The position numbers and the translations under genes were made by a program. A stretch of DNA of 64,000 nucleotides from Planctomycetota bacterium (GTDB lineage Bacteria; Planctomycetota; SZUA-567). The stretch covers positions 1 to 64,000 of the forward strand of contig JAISJR010000049.1 in assembly GCA_031261425.1 (NCBI GenBank), given 5' to 3'. A model generated the notes under the pieces. That model ran no database searches. It saw nothing but the letters and a program-made list of their open reading frames with translations, and had not been told where the DNA came from. Positions 49,279 to 57,672 of the stretch are shown piece after piece; within the stretch, counting starts at the first letter, position 1; each line of letters opens with the position of its first letter.

Positions 49279-51627
49279 ATGAAAAACCACACCAAATTAG
49301 GTCTGGCGTTAACTCTCTTTGCCGTCTCGTCGCTGGCGGTGTTGGCGCTCGCGATTTTTACGCGGTATGTTGTTGACGGCTACGCCGACAGCGAAGAGCG
49401 CAATATCGCCGAGCGGATGAAATCGCTCGCCCTCGCGGGCGCCGCCCTCGCGACGCCGGAACAACTCAATTCCTATCAATCGCCCGCCGATATGGAACGC
49501 CCCGACTACCGGGAATTAAAGGAAAAATTGGCGGCGTTCGCCCAAACGATGAACCTCAAATACGTTTATTATTTGCGCTCGGCGGGCGTCGGCAAAATCC
49601 AATACATTATCGACAACGACTACGATATGGAAACGCAGGTCGGTTTGGCGACGCCGCCGGAAGTCGCCGAAATCGAAAACGGCTCGACGGAAGCGTTAGC
49701 CGGTCAGGTCGTGTCCTCGACCATCGGCTACTACACCGCGAATTGGTACGGCTTGCTCTCCGCTTACGCGCCGGTGCGCGACGCCGCCGGCGAAATTATC
49801 GCCGCCGTCGGCATCGATTTGGAAGACACGCAAATTATGGCGTCGCGGCAACGCACGCGGTTTTTAACCGGCGCGCAAATTTTTTGTTTCGTGTTGCTCA
49901 TCGTCAGCGGCGCTATTTGTTTGTTCCATTTTCGCCGCGCCGAGCGGCGGGCGCTTGCCGCCAGCGCCATCAAATCCGCGTTCCTCGCGCGGATGAGCCA
50001 CGAGATTCGCACGCCGATGAACGCGATTATCGGGATGAGCGAACTGGCGCAACGCGAAGGACATTCGCCGCGCCAACTCGGCGCCTATTTGGCGGGCATC
50101 AAAAACGCCGGCGTCAATCTGCTCGGCATCATCAACGACATTCTCGACTTTTCCAAAATCGAATCCGGTAAAATGGAAATCCGACCGGAGCGTTACGGCA
50201 CGGCGGCGATGCTCGACGACGTGCTGGCGATTGTCGGGGTTCGTCTCGCGGAAAAAACGCTGACGTTGGAGGAGCGCATTGAGCCGACCGTGCCGCGCGA
50301 ACTCGTCGGCGACGCGGGGCGCGTGCGCCAGGTGCTGACCAATCTGTTAAGCAACGCCGTCAAATACACCGACCAAGGATTCGTCAAATTTTCGCTGGAC
50401 TGGCGGACGGTCGGCGCGGAGGAAGACCGGGCGGAATTGAAATTCGTCGTCGCCGACAGCGGCATCGGCATCAAAGAAGCGGATTTGCCGCGTTTATTCG
50501 GCGATTTTTCGCGCGTGGACGAGCGCCGCAACGCGAGCATCGAAGGCACCGGCTTGGGGCTGGCGCTAGCGCGGCGGCTCTGCCGCGCGATGGGCGGCGA
50601 CATCGCCGTAACCAGCGAATACGGAAAGGGCTCGACGTTCACCGCGACCATTACGCAAGGCGTGGGCGACTGGTCGCGGCTCGGCGGTTATCCCGCCGCC
50701 GGTCGCAAATCCTCGCGCCGCGCGACAACGGCGAAGCCGCGACATTCGTTCACGGCGCCGGCGGCGCGGGTGCTCGCGGTTGACGATTTCGCGCCGAACT
50801 TGCTGGTCGTCGAAGGATTGCTCGCGCCGTATCAAATCGAGACGCAGACGTGCGCCTCCGGCGCCGAAGCGATTGAATGGTTGCACCGCCGCGAATTTGA
50901 CGTCGTGTTTATGGACCACATGATGCCGGAAATGGACGGCATCGAGGCGACGAAAGCGATACGGGGAATGGGTCGCGCCGACCTGCCGATTATCGCGCTG
51001 ACCGCCAACGCGATTGTCGGGATGCGCGAAATGTTTTTGTCAAACGGCTTCAACGATTATTTGTCGAAACCGATAGAAGTCCCGCTCTTAGACGGCGTTT
51101 TGCGAAAATGGATTCCGCTCGATAAACAACAACCGTTAGTCGAGACCGTTCCGGTCGAGACCGTCTCGGTCGAGACCGCGCCGGTCGAGCAAGCGCCGGT
51201 CGGGCAAGCGGCGGTCGGGACCGTTCCGGTCGGGCAAGCGGCGACCCCGCCCCCGCCGCCCCCGCCGAACTTGCCGGCAATCGCCGGCGTGAACGTCGAG
51301 GATGGCTTGACCAAAGTCGGCGGCAGTCCGGCGCTGTATCTGAAAATTCTGGCGATGTTTTGCCAAGACGCGCAAGCGCGTCTGCCGCTGTTCGCGCAAA
51401 CGCCGGACGGCGAAGAGGCGTGGAAAAATTTCACGATACAAACGCACGCGCTCAAAAGCGGCTTGGCGAGCATCGGCGCGGACGAGTTGTCGGCGCGGGC
51501 GAAAGCGCTGGAATTTGCCGGCAAAGAGCGCGACGCGGCGGCGGTGCGGCGGCAATTGGACGACTTCCGGTCAGCGCTAACCGAACTCGTCAAAAACGTC
51601 GGCGACGGCTTGGCGGCGCCAAAGTGA
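49279..51627 (+). CDS. Hybrid histidine kinase with REC and Hpt domains
   Basis: A 782-residue paralog of the preceding kinase with a complete catalytic core. It has an N-terminal anchor, an extracytoplasmic sensor (about 30-190) and a second anchor (about 195-218). The H-box is ARMSHEIRTPMNAIIGMSEL (near residue 240). The ATPase carries N-box VLTNLLSNAVKYT, G1 ADSGIGIKEADLPRLFGDF and G2 GTGLGLALARRL. REC follows at about 495-615 (VVFMDHMMPEMDGIEAT), then a repeat linker of seven VETxP/VGQAA pentads, and Hpt (IQTHALKSGLASIGADEL). No output regulator is adjacent. Confidence 0.92.
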   Translation: MKNHTKLGLALTLFAVSSLAVLALAIFTRYVVDGYADSEERNIAERMKSLALAGAALATPEQLNSYQSPADMERPDYRELKEKLAAFAQTMNLKYVYYLRSAGVGKIQYIIDNDYDMETQVGLATPPEVAEIENGSTEALAGQVVSSTIGYYTANWYGLLSAYAPVRDAAGEIIAAVGIDLEDTQIMASRQRTRFLTGAQIFCFVLLIVSGAICLFHFRRAERRALAASAIKSAFLARMSHEIRTPMNAIIGMSELAQREGHSPRQLGAYLAGIKNAGVNLLGIINDILDFSKIESGKMEIRPERYGTAAMLDDVLAIVGVRLAEKTLTLEERIEPTVPRELVGDAGRVRQVLTNLLSNAVKYTDQGFVKFSLDWRTVGAEEDRAELKFVVADSGIGIKEADLPRLFGDFSRVDERRNASIEGTGLGLALARRLCRAMGGDIAVTSEYGKGSTFTATITQGVGDWSRLGGYPAAGRKSSRRATTAKPRHSFTAPAARVLAVDDFAPNLLVVEGLLAPYQIETQTCASGAEAIEWLHRREFDVVFMDHMMPEMDGIEATKAIRGMGRADLPIIALTANAIVGMREMFLSNGFNDYLSKPIEVPLLDGVLRKWIPLDKQQPLVETVPVETVSVETAPVEQAPVGQAAVGTVPVGQAATPPPPPPPNLPAIAGVNVEDGLTKVGGSPALYLKILAMFCQDAQARLPLFAQTPDGEEAWKNFTIQTHALKSGLASIGADELSARAKALEFAGKERDAAAVRRQLDDFRSALTELVKNVGDGLAAPK
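51139..51243 (+). repeat. Seven in-frame 15-bp tandem repeats in the kinase linker
   Basis: Units of the form GTCGAGACCGTTCCG and GTCGGGCAAGCGGCG repeat with period 15. They encode V-E/G-T/Q-x-x pentapeptides between the REC and Hpt domains. Confidence 0.88.
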
Positions 51628-51647
51628 GCAATTTTTAATTCCTCAAA

Positions 51648-52979
51648 ATGGCGGCGGATACTCCAATGTTTCGGCAAAAAATCATTTGGCTGATTTTATT
51701 GTTGGCGCTCGCGGCGCGGGCGGGCGCGTGGGCTTTTTATGTCGAGCCGCGATTGAGCGCCGAGCAACCGCTGTTGATGCCGGACAGCGCGCAATTCGTT
51801 AATTTAAGCGAAAATTTAAGCGCGCGCGGCGAATTTGTTCTTGACGACAACCGCCGCGCGTGGCGCACGCCGCTGTATCCGTTATTGCTCGCCGCGCTCT
51901 CTTTCGCCGGCGAAAATTTCGCCGTCTATCGTCTGCTCGGCATCGCGCTGGATTTACTGAACGTTTATTTGATTTATCGGCTCGCGACGCAGATTTTTTC
52001 GCGCCGCGCCGGTTACGCGGCGGCGGCGGTCGCGGCGATTTATCCGGCGTTCGTTTTTATGTCGCCGCTGATTTTAAGCGACACCATTTCCCATACGGTA
52101 ATTCTGCTTGCGGTTTTTCTGCTCCTCAAATTGACGCGAGAAAATTATGCGTGGCGCGTCGCGGCGGGTTTGGGTTGGGTTTTAGCGGCGGCAACCTTGG
52201 TCAAGCCCTCGCTCGGACTGCTCATCGCGCCGCTGGCGCTTTACGCTTTACTCGCGGCGCCGCGCCCGCGACGGCGGAGCGCGTTTATCGCCGCCGGCGC
52301 GCTCGGTTTATTTTTCGTCTTGGGAATGGGCGGTTGGTGGTGTCGCAATTACCAAGTTTTTCAGCGTTTTGTGCCGCTCGCGACGATGGGCGGTTTTACC
52401 TTGTGGGAAAGTTCCGGCGCCGGCGCCGACGGCGGCGCGAATAACGGCAAAGTCGCCTTTCCGCCGTTGTGGCAAAAAATGACGGATAAATTAGCCGCGT
52501 CGCCGACGGCGACGTTGGCGGATGCCGTCGAAATTGAAATTACAGGGGGAGTTAATTTGCCGTTGCCGGACGGCGGCGAAGTTTATTTGGCGGGCGATTT
52601 GCCGCTGGAACTTGCCGCCGACGCTTATTTGAGCGCCGCCGCTTGGCATCTGTTGCGCGCCGACCCGCAACGCGCGTTGCGGTTATCGGCGCGGAAATTT
52701 TGGCGCACGTGGTCGCCGTTGCCGCATTGGGAAAACGCGCGCGCCTTTGCGTTACCGCTGGCGGCGCTGTATGGCGGCGTCGCATTGTCGGCGCTTTATA
52801 GCGCGTGTTTCCGGCGGCGGCGGGAAATTCTGCTTTTGCTGATACCGGTGCTGTATTTGGCGCTCGTGCATTTGGTCTATATGGGGTCGCTCCGCTATCG
52901 GTTGCCGGCGGAAGGATGTTTGCTGATTTTAGCGGCGGGCGCGTATTTCCCGCGCGAACCGCGCGAGCGGCAAGAATAA
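51648..52979 (+). CDS. GT-C fold membrane glycosyltransferase (family 39/83-like)
   Basis: A 443-residue polytopic protein with about ten membrane helices. The first external loop holds the acidic site typical of GT-C enzymes (PLLMPDSAQFVNLSENLSARGEFV), and RAWRTPLYPLLLAAL follows the PMT/ArnT-like pattern. Such enzymes transfer sugars from polyprenyl phosphate to lipid or protein. It starts 20 bp after the kinase pair. The ATG at 51648 has no good site, and an ATG at 51666 is an alternative. Confidence 0.75.
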   Translation: MAADTPMFRQKIIWLILLLALAARAGAWAFYVEPRLSAEQPLLMPDSAQFVNLSENLSARGEFVLDDNRRAWRTPLYPLLLAALSFAGENFAVYRLLGIALDLLNVYLIYRLATQIFSRRAGYAAAAVAAIYPAFVFMSPLILSDTISHTVILLAVFLLLKLTRENYAWRVAAGLGWVLAAATLVKPSLGLLIAPLALYALLAAPRPRRRSAFIAAGALGLFFVLGMGGWWCRNYQVFQRFVPLATMGGFTLWESSGAGADGGANNGKVAFPPLWQKMTDKLAASPTATLADAVEIEITGGVNLPLPDGGEVYLAGDLPLELAADAYLSAAAWHLLRADPQRALRLSARKFWRTWSPLPHWENARAFALPLAALYGGVALSALYSACFRRRREILLLLIPVLYLALVHLVYMGSLRYRLPAEGCLLILAAGAYFPREPRERQE

Positions 52980-52984
52980 AAAAC

Positions 52985-53069
52985 GAGACCGGTGGAGAAG
53001 ACCGGTCTCATCGCGGAGGAATTTGACGGCTTCAGGGGGGTGAGCCGTCGGTTAGACCTGTTCGGTCTA
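52985..53069. other. Three consecutive hairpins, possible structured RNA or attenuator
   Basis: GAGACCGGT/ACCGGTCTC (52985-53009), GACGGCT/AGCCGTC (53025-53049) and TAGACC/GGTCTA (53053-53069) stand in a row in a 361-bp gene-free gap. The first is followed by T-run sequence only on the minus strand. The rest of the gap (53070-53340) shows a CCCGCGCTTTAGCGCGGG hairpin at about 53200 and nothing else I recognise. Confidence 0.4.
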
Positions 53070-53340
53070 TCGGCAAATCGGCTATGATTTGGCGAAAACT
53101 TTATCGGAAATTTTTTCGCGCCGATTTACTAAAAAAGCGGAAATTAAGAACGCGGAATTAAGAAGTCAACCTCCTTCGCGCGGTCGGCGGTTAATAAACC
53201 CGCGCTTTAGCGCGGGGGAAAGAGCGGGGCGTAACCTCGATTAAGTCAAAAAAATCCTCGCCGTTTTTCCGGCAGGGTAGTTTTATGCGCTTGCCTGATT
53301 ATTATGGCGCGTTTCCCCATGTCATTTTGAGTAAAAAATA

Positions 53341-54672
53341 ATGTCAGACCAACCTATCGTTCGGGCGCGGCACGAGCATACCGTTTCACGGCGCCAGATT
53401 ATCGCGGAAGCGTTGCACGTTTTGTATCGCCTGAAAGACCACGGCTACACCGCCTATCTCGTCGGCGGCGGCGTGCGCGACCTGTTGTTGCAACGCTCGC
53501 CCAAGGACTTCGACATCGGCACCAACGCCACGCCGCAGGAAATCCGCCGCCTCTTCAACAATTGCGTCCTCATCGGACGCCGCTTCCGGCTGGCGCACAT
53601 TTTGTTCGGCGGCACGGTGATTGAGACCAGCACTTTTCGCCGCCCGCCGTCGCACGACCCCGCCACGCCCGATTTACTGCAAACCGAAGACAACGAATTC
53701 GGCGCGCCCGCCGAGGACGCTTTCCGCCGCGACTTCACGATTAACGGCTTGTTTTACAACATCGAAGATTTTTCGGTGATTGACTACGTCGGCGGTTTGG
53801 CGGATTTGGACGCGCGCATCGTCCGCGCCATCGGCGACCCCGAAGTGCGTTTTCGCGAAGACCCGGTGCGGATGCTCCGCGCCATTCGTTTCGCTTCGCG
53901 GCTCGATTTTGCGATTGAGGACGAGACGATGGCGGCGTTGTCGCGCTGTCGCCGCGAGATTCTCAAAGCGTCGAAACCGCGTTTGGTCGAAGAAATTTTC
54001 CGCCTGTTCAAATTCAACGCCGGCGAGCGCGCCGTGCGGCTGTTGTGGCAGACCGGTATGTTGGAGGACATCTTGCCGGAAATCGCGACGTATTTGCGCG
54101 CCTCGCCCGACCCGGAAAACGCGCTGTTGTGGCGCTATTTGCATTTCTCCGCCGAGCAAAACGGCGAGGAGTGGGAGGAAATTATCGTCGCGCTGTTTTT
54201 CCCGCTGATTCTCGACCGCTACCAAACGACGCCGAGCCGGATTTCCTGCCACGACTTGCAAGTCGGGATTCACGAGGTCATCACGCCGTTTATGGACCGC
54301 GTCGGCGTGCCGCGCCGCGTTCGCGATTTGGTGCGGCTGATTATCACGACCCAGTATCGGTTTTACGCGCGGGGCAAGCGGAAAAATTTCAGCCGCTCGC
54401 GCTTCGCGGCGCAGGCGTGGTTTCCGGCGACGCTCAAACTTTTCACCATCAATACCAGCATCTTCACCGACGCCGCGGCGGAAGATTTAGACAAGTGGCA
54501 GGATTTAATGCGGCGGGAGGGAAGCGACGTGCGGGCGCGGGAACTCGCGCGGGCGACCGGCAATCCGCGCCGCCGCCGCCGGGGCGGCAAACGTCATCAC
54601 CGCCGCGAAGAGCGCGCTCCGGCGCCGGAGGCATTGCCGCGTTCAATTGAGGAAGCGGCGGAAGAGAATTAA
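53341..54672 (+). CDS. pcnB: Poly(A) polymerase / tRNA nucleotidyltransferase family protein
   Basis: A 443-residue class II nucleotidyltransferase. YLVGGGVRDLLLQRSPKDFDIGTNATP holds the GG and DxD catalytic motifs. RRDFTINGLFYN and GDPEVRFREDPVRMLRAIRFASRL are the neck and body motifs. The C-terminal tail is Arg-rich (RRRRRGGKRHHRREER), as in PcnB, which favours poly(A) polymerase over CCA addition. The encoded CCA of the tRNA at 43134 is compatible with this. The last codons, AAT TAA, start an AATTAAA array. Confidence 0.9.
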   Translation: MSDQPIVRARHEHTVSRRQIIAEALHVLYRLKDHGYTAYLVGGGVRDLLLQRSPKDFDIGTNATPQEIRRLFNNCVLIGRRFRLAHILFGGTVIETSTFRRPPSHDPATPDLLQTEDNEFGAPAEDAFRRDFTINGLFYNIEDFSVIDYVGGLADLDARIVRAIGDPEVRFREDPVRMLRAIRFASRLDFAIEDETMAALSRCRREILKASKPRLVEEIFRLFKFNAGERAVRLLWQTGMLEDILPEIATYLRASPDPENALLWRYLHFSAEQNGEEWEEIIVALFFPLILDRYQTTPSRISCHDLQVGIHEVITPFMDRVGVPRRVRDLVRLIITTQYRFYARGKRKNFSRSRFAAQAWFPATLKLFTINTSIFTDAAAEDLDKWQDLMRREGSDVRARELARATGNPRRRRRGGKRHHRREERAPAPEALPRSIEEAAEEN

Positions 54673-54698
54673 AAATTACAAATTAAAAATTACGAATG
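54667..54698. repeat. Heptad array, AATTAAA type, left arm
   Basis: AATTAAA/AATTACA/AATTAAA/AATTACG units after pcnB, containing its stop. The matching right arm lies at 54931-54982, beyond the GCTCTATTC element copy 3. Confidence 0.75.
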
Positions 54699-54731
54699 GC
54701 GTGATGGATACCAGAAACGCCGGTTGGCAAT

Positions 54732-54877
54732 GTTCTATTCAATTGCCACGCCTTTTAAGGCGTGGTTAGCAATCAGAAAAGCAATGGGCTTTAGCCCAAA
54801 GAAAAAAGAATTTCGGCTAAAGCCGAGTATTTTCTCACGCTATCCACGCCCTAAAGGGCGTGGCAATTGAATAGAGC
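54732..54877. repeat. GCTCTATTCAATTGCC palindromic element, copy 3
   Basis: 146 bp with ends GTTCTATTCAATTGCCACGC and GCGTGGCAATTGAATAGAGC. Inner GGGCTTTAGCCC and CGGCTAAAGCCG are kept, but the third hairpin is lost. It is inserted between the two arms of a heptad element in the 328-bp gap before the YihY gene. Confidence 0.8.
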
Positions 54878-54909
54878 CACCGCGATTTGAATACAACCCT
54901 ACTATCCAA

Positions 54910-54983
54910 TCACGCTTGGCGAATTTACCAATCAAACTCCACAATTTTTAATTTTTAATTCGTAATTTTTAATTCGTAATTCC
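54910..54983. repeat. Heptad element, core remnant and right arm
   Basis: CACGCTTGGCGAATTTACCAATCAAACTCC is a diverged core. It is followed by TTTTTAA/TTCGTAA units up to seven bases before the C tract. Confidence 0.7.
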
Positions 54984-54989
54984 AACCGT

Positions 54990-55000
54990 CCCCCCCCCCC
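54990..55000. repeat. Homopolymer tract of 11 C directly before a start codon
   Basis: Eleven C end one base before the ATG of the YihY-family gene, occupying the position of the ribosome binding site. No purine-rich site is visible. Length variation would change spacing to upstream signals. Confidence 0.9.
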
Positions 55001-56410
55001 ATGCCTAAACCCCCAGCCCATCCTGCCGGTTTTCTGCGCCGTCTGTTTTCGCCGCATTATTGGCGCGCGAAAATCGAACTTGATTTCTTTGGCGACCAAG
55101 GGGCGCTCGCGCGGACGCAACGGCTTGCCCTTTTTGTCTGCGAAACGTTGCGCGCGATTGCCCGCCACCAGACCTTTACGCTCGCCTCGGCGCTGACTTT
55201 TAAGACGCTGTTGTCGATAGTGCCGTTGTTGCTGATTGGCATGGCGGTGTCGATGACGCTCGGCACCGAAAACGGCGTCAGTTACGCCGACGGTTTTCTC
55301 AACGCCATCGAGGAGCGCATCCCGCAAGACCCGATGTTGCAACCGTTGCTCGAACTGTTGCGCGACCTCGCCCGCCGTCCGCGGGAAATCGCCGGTTTGG
55401 GTTTTTTGATGTTGTTTTACACGGCGTATTCGTTGCTGTCGTCGGTGGAATGGTGCTTCAATTACATTTGGCAAGCCGAAAACCGCCGCCCGCTCGTCAA
55501 CCGCCTGTCGTCTTATTTTATTATCGTGATGGTCGCGCCGGTGCTGATGAGTTTGTCGGTCTATGCCAATTCGCAAATCGCGACGTTCGTTGACTTGGTC
55601 GGCGCGCGCCTCGGCGATTTCAGCCATTCGTTCGGCTTGCCCGAAGAGGACTACGTCGGCGCGATTTTGCAACGCGCCGCCTTGACGGTCATTTCGTCGG
55701 CGATGACCTGTTTGACGCTGGCGTTGCTGATTAAAATGATGCCGTGCGCGCGGGTCAAATGGCGGGCGGCGATTTGGGGCGGCGTTTTCGGCGGCGCGCT
55801 GATTGAAATTTCCCGCTATTTTTTCTCGCTCTACACCCATCACGCGGCGGAAAATCTGACCCGCCTTTACGGTAGCACGTTGCTGTTTATTCCGCTGGCG
55901 TTGTTGTGGATGTGGCTGTCGTGGGCGCTCGTTTTGCTCGGCGCGGAAGTCGCGTTCGCGTTGCAAAATTATCACGACTTGGCGTTGCGCTCGAAAATGC
56001 GCGACGGCGGTTTGCATTACCGTTTGTATTTGGCGGTGCGGATTTTGTTGGTTGTCGCCGGTTATTTCACGCGCGGCGAAAAGCCGGCGGCGCTGATGGA
56101 CGAAATTTCGCGGACGCTGAAAATCGCGCCGTTCGTGGCGAAATCGCTGACGGACGAGTTGGTCGCCGCCGGACTGTTGCGGGAACTCGCCGACGCCGAA
56201 GAGTGTTACGTGCCGGGCAAAGAATTGAGCGCGCTGACGCTCTGGGAAGTGGTGCGGACGTTGCAACGGGACAAATTGGAAGTGATGCCGTCGCCGGAAG
56301 ATGCGACGAGCGTCGCGTTAGGAAAAATTTTCGCCCAGGTGCAAAAAGACGACCGCGCGGCACTCGGCAAAATCACGGTGTCGGATTTTTTGCGGCAAAC
56401 GAGCCGATGA
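55001..56410 (+). CDS. YihY/BrkB family membrane protein
   Basis: A 469-residue inner-membrane protein of the YihY (formerly RNase BN-like) family. FTLASALTFKTLLSIVPLLLIGMAVSM is the conserved first helix pair. NYIWQAENRRPLVNRLSSYFI and LYGSTLLFIPLALLWMWLSWALVLLGAEVAF are later signatures. Six helices are predicted. The C-terminal 130 residues are soluble and resemble a winged-helix region (TLKIAPFVAKSLTDELVAAGLLREL). Function is unsettled; RNase activity belongs to another protein. The 11-C tract immediately before the ATG is unusual. Confidence 0.88.
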   Translation: MPKPPAHPAGFLRRLFSPHYWRAKIELDFFGDQGALARTQRLALFVCETLRAIARHQTFTLASALTFKTLLSIVPLLLIGMAVSMTLGTENGVSYADGFLNAIEERIPQDPMLQPLLELLRDLARRPREIAGLGFLMLFYTAYSLLSSVEWCFNYIWQAENRRPLVNRLSSYFIIVMVAPVLMSLSVYANSQIATFVDLVGARLGDFSHSFGLPEEDYVGAILQRAALTVISSAMTCLTLALLIKMMPCARVKWRAAIWGGVFGGALIEISRYFFSLYTHHAAENLTRLYGSTLLFIPLALLWMWLSWALVLLGAEVAFALQNYHDLALRSKMRDGGLHYRLYLAVRILLVVAGYFTRGEKPAALMDEISRTLKIAPFVAKSLTDELVAAGLLRELADAEECYVPGKELSALTLWEVVRTLQRDKLEVMPSPEDATSVALGKIFAQVQKDDRAALGKITVSDFLRQTSR

Positions 56411-56462
56411 CCATTCCGCATTACGGAATTACGAATAGACCTTTTGCGAATCTCCGCCAAAC

Positions 56463-56491
56463 GCCGCTACGGGACGCCGTCCCGTAGCGGC
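56463..56491. repeat. Perfect 13-bp hairpin after the YihY gene
   Basis: GCCGCTACGGGAC and GTCCCGTAGCGGC are separated by three bases. There is no T-run on either side, so it looks more like a REP-type unit than a terminator. Confidence 0.7.
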
Positions 56492-56568
56492 AAGCAGGTC
56501 GGGGAGAGCCGCCCGAAAAAGTAAGAACTCCGAAGAGTTCTTTTACGCCAAAAAAGAAAGGGAAAACC

Positions 56569-57003
56569 ATGCCAGCGACAATGACGAGAAGTTATGCGCA
56601 CGCGGAAATTCCGCCGGTTAATTTCACGCCGGCGACGGAACGTCGTCCGGTTACTCGTCCCGCCAACGCGGAACTTACCGCCGACGAAATCGAGGCGCTC
56701 GTGCAAGCGGCGGTTAAGAAGTATCTAACGCCGCGTGAAATTGCCGACGAGAGAGCGAATGAAATATGTCGTCGCGGCAAAACACGTTACTTTACGCTCA
56801 ACGAAATGTGCGCGATTTTGGAAGGCGCGACGGATGATAACTTGGACGAGGAAGAATGTCAGCGTTTTGCGCGAATATGTCCGGTTGATGCCGATTTTGT
56901 TAAGGCAATGAAAGATTTTGCCGGCAAAGAATGGGTGCTCGCCTATGAGGGCGATTTGACGCCGGTGGAAGCCAAATATGGCAAAGGATGGTTAGACCAA
57001 TGA
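56569..57003 (+). CDS. Hypothetical protein, module copy 1 (conserved ends, variable middle)
   Basis: A 144-residue protein of unknown function. It begins MPATMTRSYAHAEIPPVNF and has a Thr/Pro/Arg-rich, probably disordered first 35 residues, then a helix (NAELTADEIEALVQAAVKK). The middle is LTPREIADERANE...GKTRYFTLNEMCAILEG. The end is VDADFVKAMKDF...LTPVEAKYGKGWLDQ. Residues 1-51 are almost identical to the gene at 57673 (47 of 51), and the last 39 residues share 30 positions; the middles barely match. The stop overlaps the start of the next gene (ATGA). AAAGAAAGGGAAAACC precedes the ATG. Confidence 0.65.
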   Translation: MPATMTRSYAHAEIPPVNFTPATERRPVTRPANAELTADEIEALVQAAVKKYLTPREIADERANEICRRGKTRYFTLNEMCAILEGATDDNLDEEECQRFARICPVDADFVKAMKDFAGKEWVLAYEGDLTPVEAKYGKGWLDQ

Positions 57004-57602
57004 GTAATCAAAAAGTCATCGCCAAAATGCGGCGATGTGCCGAGAAAAGCGAATTTCGCGACAAACGCAAGCAGGCAACCAGCGAAAGCGCGTTATCCAA
57101 AACGGCGGACGCGAAGTATGCCGTTTCGATTAGCGCGGTTGTTGAACAGGTGAACGACTTGCGAACGCTGGTAGTGGTGAGTCGTGAACTTTTGCAACGC
57201 CAAACAAAAATGATGACCGTAGAAAAGCATCGGCGAAAAGTTGAGGCGGTGTTGGATAATTACGAGCGGCTGTTTCGCGTGGTCAAAGAAATGGAGCATC
57301 CTGAAACTTATATCACTCACACGCTTGATGTTGCCGATGCGAAGGGCGATTTGACCAAGTTGCCGAACAGTCGAGGCGCGACGCAAATCAAATCTTTCAT
57401 CGCGCTAATGAAAGAGTGCGCCGTGGGGCGGGAAGCCGGCGTTCAGCCGGTTTATGACGCGATAATTGATTTAGGCGAGAAAACTTTGCGACTCGCGCGA
57501 GAGACCCACAAAGAAATTATTCTTGATAATGCGGCGTTTTTGGAGCGTGAAAAAACCGCCACGCGCGAAGAAATGAATAGAGATTCGGGAATGAGTATGT
57601 AG
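57000..57602 (+). CDS. Hypothetical helical protein, module copy 1 partner
   Basis: A 200-residue soluble, mostly helical protein starting at an ATG that overlaps the previous stop. The N-terminus is basic (IAKMRRCAEKSEFRDKRKQ). The centre has coiled-coil-like heptads (VVEQVNDLRTLVVVSRELLQRQTKMM; RRKVEAVLDNYERLFRVVKEM). The end is charged (EREKTATREEMNRDSGMSM). No domain is recognised. Tight coupling to the preceding gene suggests that the two products act together. In copy 2 this gene is replaced by a 55-codon remnant. Confidence 0.6.
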   Translation: MSNQKVIAKMRRCAEKSEFRDKRKQATSESALSKTADAKYAVSISAVVEQVNDLRTLVVVSRELLQRQTKMMTVEKHRRKVEAVLDNYERLFRVVKEMEHPETYITHTLDVADAKGDLTKLPNSRGATQIKSFIALMKECAVGREAGVQPVYDAIIDLGEKTLRLARETHKEIILDNAAFLEREKTATREEMNRDSGMSM

Positions 57603-57672
57603 GGCGTGTGAAAATAGACGAAACCAAAGTCGTTAAAAAATTCTTTAACGCCAAAAAAAGAAAGGGAAAACA

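Noticed and set aside
52985-53009. Terminator for the GT-C gene
   Set aside because: The T-run lies on the minus-strand side of the hairpin only, so it would not terminate the plus-strand gene.
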